DNA from: Isochrysis galbana
Lineage: Eukaryota; Haptophyta; Isochrysidales; Isochrysidaceae
Length of the DNA stretch: 59,898 bases
NCBI GenBank assembly: GCA_018136815.1
Contig: CM030934.1
Coordinates: 2,492,172 to 2,552,069, forward strand
Direction of reading: 5' to 3'
In this document: one piece after another, positions 55,758 through 59,898 of the stretch
How positions within the stretch are numbered: the first letter of the stretch is position 1
Layout: each line of letters begins with the position of its first letter
The notes under the pieces: model-generated
The model's database searches: none
Told to the model about the DNA's origin: nothing
What the model saw: only the letters and a program-made list of their open reading frames with translations
Made by a program: the position numbers and the translations under genes

Positions 55758-56435
55758 GAGGCTCATTAGGCCTGCATCCTGCATCGACTACTCGCTCAAC
55801 GCCGGCGACGACAGCCGCCTCACCCTGCTCATCGTGGGGGACAGCAGCGACGACGTCTTGTTGGCTAGCATTCCTAGCCACATACACCGGACGAGCCATG
55901 CACCAACCGCGCATACCCCCATCGCAGGGGAGGGGCTCCGTTGCCGTCGAGCCGTCGAGGCACGGTCCCTCAGCACTAGGATGAAACTAGAACAACAAGA
56001 AAACTCACATAGCGGCTCCCGGCAGGGACAGCGCAGCCTCGATCGTCGTTCCTCTGTAACTTGAGTCGTAGTAGGCGCCGCCGACGACGACCTTCCTCCC
56101 GCACTCCCTCCAGCCACCGCTGCGGCGGCAACCCGCGCGAGACGGGGGGGAACCAACGGGCGCCAAGGGAGCGCGGCCGGCCCCGGCTGCTCGCGCGCCC
56201 CCCCCCCCCCCCCCCTCCCGCTCCCCCCCTCTCTCTCCCCTCTCTCCCCGGCCCCCGCCCTCCCCCCCCCCCCCCCCTCCCCCCTTCCTCGCCCCCCCCC
56301 CCCTCGCCCCCCCCCCGGCCTTTCCCAGCCCCCCCCTCCCCCCCCCTCGCCCCCCTCCTCCCGCCCCGCCCAAGGAGTGCCTGCCGATTTGGTCCCCGCC
56401 GCCCCTGCCGCCCTCCTCGCCGCGCGACTTCACTC
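55758..56435. other. Leader region with extreme C-runs
   Basis: 56190-56370 is an almost pure C tract with CT interruptions, just upstream of the next start codon. Long Pro- and Gly-rich ORFs across it on both strands are artefacts. Confidence 0.7.
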
Positions 56436-56825
56436 ATGCTAACAAACGCCATCCTCGTGCTTCTCGCTGCACCCGCTGGTGCGCTCATCTTGCAGGGATC
56501 TTCGGCAGGTCGCGCGCTCTTCCCGGCCACAGCCGTCGCGCGCGCTAGGCCATTGCTTTCTGAGCCTATAGACGGGAATGAGAGTCCAGCATCCGATGAC
56601 CAATTTGATATGGGCCTTTTGAAGATACCCATGCTCACAACGCCGGAACGTGCGGGATATCAGTCATTCCGTCAGAGGCAACGTCTTCAGACCGAGAAGT
56701 ACAGACCGAAGACACAGGAAGGCTCCGGCGAGCAATCTCAGTCCAATAACGGACACAACTTCGGATTTTCACTGAGCGACACTATATTTGATTCAGACGA
56801 CGACGCTTTCGGAAGCGGGGCATAG
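56436..56825 (+). CDS. Small secreted or plastid-directed protein, unknown
   Basis: 129 aa from MLTNAILVLLAAPAGALILQ, chosen because it begins a good signal peptide right after the C-rich leader. A hydrophobic stretch ends near GALILQG and is followed by an Arg/Ala segment (GRALFPATAVARARPLL) that could be a transit peptide. The mature part is hydrophilic (FDMGLLKIPMLTTPERAGYQ, SFRQRQRLQTEKYRPKTQEG) and ends in an acidic tail (FDSDDDAFGSGA). I know no family. Composition changes sharply from the C-tract to normal coding sequence at the ATG, which supports a real gene. Confidence 0.55.
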   Translation: MLTNAILVLLAAPAGALILQGSSAGRALFPATAVARARPLLSEPIDGNESPASDDQFDMGLLKIPMLTTPERAGYQSFRQRQRLQTEKYRPKTQEGSGEQSQSNNGHNFGFSLSDTIFDSDDDAFGSGA

Positions 56826-57298
56826 AGGAGTTGCATCTCATCGAATGCATGCTTCCTCCTCGACGTCTCAACACTCAATCCGCTTGCCATCCTCCGTGTA
56901 AACTTCTCAAAGCATGAAACTCTCCGCTGCCCTTGATGCTCGTGTAACTGCTATTCAAGGTTGAGAGCACTGTACTCTTGCAATACACCGAGCGCCAGCA
57001 TCTCTCCTTCGCTCAAAGTCCGTAAGCATGCCGTTCCGGCAAGGACAAGGCATCAAATTGTCCACCTGTTTGCCAAATTGACTTAGGCTTATTTGTGTGG
57101 TACATTCATTTCGTGCGCCGTCGTCACGTCTTTATCAACAGTAGACGACGTTGTTGTTTTGAGCGCCCTCCGCTGTTCGCTGCTGCTCCCAGAATGTACC
57201 ATCTGTTCTTGGCTGTTGTGTTACACGTACGTTCTTGAATGCGTCCAATCACAGTGTATCTCAAGCACGGCTTACATGGCTGTAGGGGCGCGTCATCC
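56826..57298. other. Intergenic up to gap
   Basis: 3' UTR-like sequence. A Cys/Ser-rich frame running into the gap (from 57093) has no support. Confidence 0.5.
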
Positions 57299-57398
57299 NN
57301 NNNNNNNNNNNNNNNNNNNNNNNNNNNNNNNNNNNNNNNNNNNNNNNNNNNNNNNNNNNNNNNNNNNNNNNNNNNNNNNNNNNNNNNNNNNNNNNNNN
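57299..57398. other. Assembly gap (100 N)
   Basis: A run of exactly 100 N. Confidence 1.
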
Positions 57399-58190
57399 TG
57401 CGTCCTCGCCTATGACTGCCGCCATACGCGCGTGGCCCTCGTTAGATGCGGCGTACCTCGCCACCATATGGCGCAGGGTAGCAGCTTGTCTGACGTGGCA
57501 GTGGACGTGTCGGAGACGAGCTCAGCTAACGCGCCGAAGATCACGAAGCACGGGCGTGACGCCCTCTTCTTGTACGTGGCTGCCGAGGAGCCGGAGCTGA
57601 TGGTGCAGCCCCCTGCTATCAGGCGGCGCGGCGACCGTGTCAGCAACGATGGCAATGATAGCAGTGACAACGAGGAAGAGGGGAGCGATATTGAGGAGGT
57701 GGAGGAATGCAGCGATGAGGCCAGCGAGGCCAGCGAGGCTAGTAAGACAAAGGAGGAAGATTTGCAGACTAACACCGCTCGCTCGAGCAGGCCCAACGCC
57801 GCTCGCGGCGTAGCGGGAGGTTGCGGCGGCGACGGGCACAGCGCCGAGGGTCGCGGCGGCGGTCATAATAGAGGTCGCCGCAGCGGTCGCCGCAGCGGCG
57901 ACGGGAGTGGCGGCGGGAGCTGTCGCGGCGGCGGGAGCTGTCGCGGCGGCGGGATCTGTGGCGGCGGTGGGCCTGCTGCTATGTGCCATTGTAGCGATGA
58001 GGATAGCTCCGACTCCGCTGCGATGATCCGCACTCAGGAAGTGGAAATCGCGCTACGCCGGGGAGAGCAAGCCGAGAATGATCGGGCAAAGCGGGCGAGG
58101 ACGCGTGCGGCTCGGTTGGCTGCGCGTGAGGAGCGACGCGGCAGCCGCGAGCAAGGATCGGAGAAGCGCCGGCGCTCCGCACGCTCCTAG
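57399..58190 (+). CDS. Acidic/Gly-rich/basic protein, 5' end in gap, unknown
   Basis: The frame is open from the gap to a TAG at 58188-58190 (about 263 codons). Visible parts are a short ordered region (KITKHGRDALFLYVAAEEPE), an acidic Ser stretch (NDSSDNEEEGSDIEEVEECS), a Gly/Arg/Ser repeat zone (GGGSCRGGGSCRGGGICGGG) and a strongly basic C-terminus (AKRARTRAARLAAREERRGS). The layout resembles nuclear or transposon-encoded proteins. I cannot name it, and the opposite strand is also open, so coding status is moderate. Confidence 0.4.
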   Translation, partial: CVLAYDCRHTRVALVRCGVPRHHMAQGSSLSDVAVDVSETSSANAPKITKHGRDALFLYVAAEEPELMVQPPAIRRRGDRVSNDGNDSSDNEEEGSDIEEVEECSDEASEASEASKTKEEDLQTNTARSSRPNAARGVAGGCGGDGHSAEGRGGGHNRGRRSGRRSGDGSGGGSCRGGGSCRGGGICGGGGPAAMCHCSDEDSSDSAAMIRTQEVEIALRRGEQAENDRAKRARTRAARLAAREERRGSREQGSEKRRRSARS

Positions 58191-58477
58191 TGCCCCAGCG
58201 CGTTCGCTTTCGTGGTGGTGTGCGGCGGCTCCGGCGCAGCGGGAACGTAGATAGAACGTAGCTAGCTAGCATGGCGGCGGTAGTAAGTCGGTTGTAGGTG
58301 GTTGTGTCGGCCTGGGCTTGCTGTAGTTGATTGAAGTCTTGCAGCTGGTGCTTTCTAGTACCCAGATTAGCGAATGGACGGTGTTTCCCACTTCTTGACA
58401 TTGTCGATGCCATTGTGCACTTTGCGCCCGTTCCGAGATCATAAAATGTGGTTTATGATCTCCGGCTGAGGCTCGTT
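58191..58477. other. Short intergenic
   Basis: No gene seen. Confidence 0.5.
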
Positions 58478-58765
58478 TTAGCGCGCCCGGCATCAGTTTG
58501 AAGTTGGGCTCTCCGGGCCTCACTTGGAGACGTCAGACATCCAATGGGGTTAGCGGATGGCTGACTGCGACGAGGTTTCGGGGCGCGGCCTGCCCGATTG
58601 GCGTGACCATGCACCATGCCATGCGGGTGGGACCTGTGTATTTATTGGTATCTGGTGAGGTCCCCCATCCGGATGGATCGTCGAAAACGGGCACGCAGCG
58701 CGCCCGGTTTCGACTTGAAGTTGAGCTTTTCAAGCTTTTGCGATTTTAGCGTCTTCTGTCTTCTG
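58478..58765 (+). repeat. Satellite-family outlier, ~1.3 units
   Basis: GCGCCCGGCATCAGTTTGAA, GCCCGATTGGCGTGACCAT, GGTATCTGGTGAGGTCCCCC and TTTTGCGATTTTAGCGTCTT are collinear with 48895-49335, including the non-satellite tail after the last unit. The two loci therefore share a larger segment. Confidence 0.8.
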
Positions 58766-58770
58766 TAGTC

Positions 58771-59263
58771 AACCTACTTTTATAAGTGGGGGTCAATGGG
58801 GGCCTCGCGCCCCCCTCTCTCCATCGCGGACACCCCCCGGGGTGGGCCCGTACAATCAACCCCAGCCCCTGCCCTTTGGCAGGGGCTGGGCAATCAACAC
58901 TCTGGCCCAGACCCCTAGTGGGCGCGGGCCGAGACTCGCACTCCCACGCCCAGCATGGGCCTGCCCTCGAGCTGACTCCCCCCCCTCCCCTGGTCGCCAG
59001 GCATACAGAGGCCACTGGGAGGCTCCAATGGCCAGCGTGGCAAGCGTGGGAGAGGCAGGGGGGGCCAGGGGCTGAGCCCCAGCCTCCACTGCCCCCTGAG
59101 CTGCCCTTGCTGGCCCTCTGGGAGCCCCCAAAGGCCCTCTGAGAGCAGGCCGTGGCGCGCCGCATGGCGACGCGCCGCAGGGAGAGGGGCGGAGGAGAAT
59201 GGAGAGAGGGAGAGGGGGGAATTTGCGCCCCCCCCGATGGAGTGCGGTAAGAAACGGGCCCCG
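58771..59263 (+). mobile_element. 5' half of the ~940 bp retroposon family, joined to LINE clade B
   Basis: AACCTACTTTTATAAGTGGG to GATGGAGTGCGGTAAGAAAC matches the first ~500 bp of 46828-47773 with high identity. It is followed immediately by LINE coding sequence instead of the retroposon's 3' half. Confidence 0.85.
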
Positions 59264-59264
59264 T

Positions 59265-59898
59265 TGCAAACGACAAAAAGCCACCGTCCGATGGGAGGAG
59301 AGACTCCCCGTCTTAAAAGAGAAGTGGAAGCAGATATCTCAACTATACAAATACAACTTCTTAACACCTCGGGACTCATACTTACACTTTAAGCATATAC
59401 TTCATAGACGGATCGCAACGGCCAACAGATTCGCTGATGACCCGACCTGCCGCTTCTGTGGGGAAGCCCCCGAGTCGTCCACACACCTAGCGCGATGTCG
59501 CGCGACGGAACAAATCTTCACGTACATCGAGCAACTCTTCAAAACGCAAAACACATTGCAACACGTGACGGCACAACGGTTGTTCTGCTATCAGGTCGAC
59601 AGACCGCACCCCTCCTCGGGATATATAGGAATCTTAGCATGGAGATACATATTGACGGACTTCTACAACGTGCACTACGGCAACGCCGAGGCGAGATCGA
59701 CGAAAGCCATCCTAAGGGCCGTATTCTCGAGATTCCACTGGCTGGTCAAGGCGAAGGTAGGCTTCTTCCAACGCCTTAAAGCCCAGAGAGAAAGACTTGG
59801 ACTCCACGCCCCGAGCAACAAACACCTGCGCAGAATGATTTCCCCGCTATACTCAGTAGATAAAGAATTTAACCTGGAGATCTCTATCGATATGGCGC
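59265..59898 (+). mobile_element. LINE ORF2 C-terminal fragment (clade B), runs off right edge
   Basis: One frame (codons in phase with 59289) is open to the window end. It reads RWEERLPVLKEKWKQISQLY, FKHILHRRIATANRFADDPT, the knuckle CRFCGEAPESSTHLARC, LAWRYILTDFYNVHYGN and a basic C-terminal part. It is collinear with 28860-29421 up to RIAT and continues through the zinc knuckle missing there. Upstream domains are absent at the junction near 59264. Confidence 0.85.

Noticed and set aside
55976-56433. Gly-rich ORF on the minus strand
   Set aside because: It is the complement of the C-tract leader at 56190-56370.
57093-57298. Cys/Ser-rich frame entering the third gap
   Set aside because: It shares a frame with the post-gap ORF only by chance of the 100-N placeholder; no domain or composition support.

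Overview
The window is a nuclear segment from a eukaryotic microalga. The evidence is spliced genes with GT-AG introns, a kinesin, TRAPPC12 and PPP4R1 homologues, a plant- and bacteria-type serine O-acetyltransferase, and two proteins that start with secretory, possibly plastid-type, leaders. The sequence looks like a GC-rich chlorophyll-c type alga, but it does not settle haptophyte against stramenopile or another lineage. Three runs of exactly 100 N (20595-20694, 32199-32298, 57299-57398) are scaffold gaps; two of them cut genes.

Genes I can support, left to right: an unidentified partial ORF running off the left edge (-); a two-RRM splicing-factor-like protein in three or four exons (+, 1700-3799); a PP4 regulatory subunit 1 (PPP4R1-like) HEAT-repeat protein (-, 9399-11846); a secreted or plastid-directed protein with 22-residue amphipathic repeats (-, 17550-18537); a partial MFSD4-like MFS transporter (-, 30992-32198); a kinesin with a long coiled coil (-, 32299-35409); a TRAPPC12 homologue (+, 37295-38815); a small coiled-coil protein (+, 40665-41186); an FHA-RING-PARP-type-zinc-finger protein (+, 44647-46231); a serine O-acetyltransferase (+, 49841-50764); a small protein with a leader peptide (+, 56436-56825); and an acidic/Gly-rich/basic partial protein (+, 57399-58190). 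They look like unlinked housekeeping genes, not a pathway cluster.

Between the genes the window is a graveyard of mobile DNA. It holds 3' fragments of two related LINE clades (5669-6890, 28860-29421, 51385-53763, 59265-end), one LINE ORF1 (29472-30599), and a ~940 bp non-autonomous retroposon with two full copies, each bounded by a 16-17 bp target-site duplication. A 183 bp palindromic MITE occurs twice, each copy with a perfect 8 bp target-site duplication. A frame-broken AT-hook/DDE/CXC/Tudor-like transposase is followed by a ~220 bp inverted repeat. There is a ~200 bp satellite (array at 13.4-15.4 kb, diverged outliers at 48.9 and 58.5 kb) and several dispersed repeat families.

Two fragments look virus- or phage-like: a short DNA-methyltransferase-like piece (20.1-20.3 kb) and a frameshifted piece fused to a LINE end (28.3-28.9 kb). 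Long (GA)n/(CT)n tracts and C/G homopolymers give strong strand asymmetry and many spurious ORFs. I do not see a coherent undescribed multi-gene system. The most novel items are the FHA-RING-zf-PARP architecture, the MITE, the retroposon, the transposase with its palindrome, and the giant-virus-like remnant.
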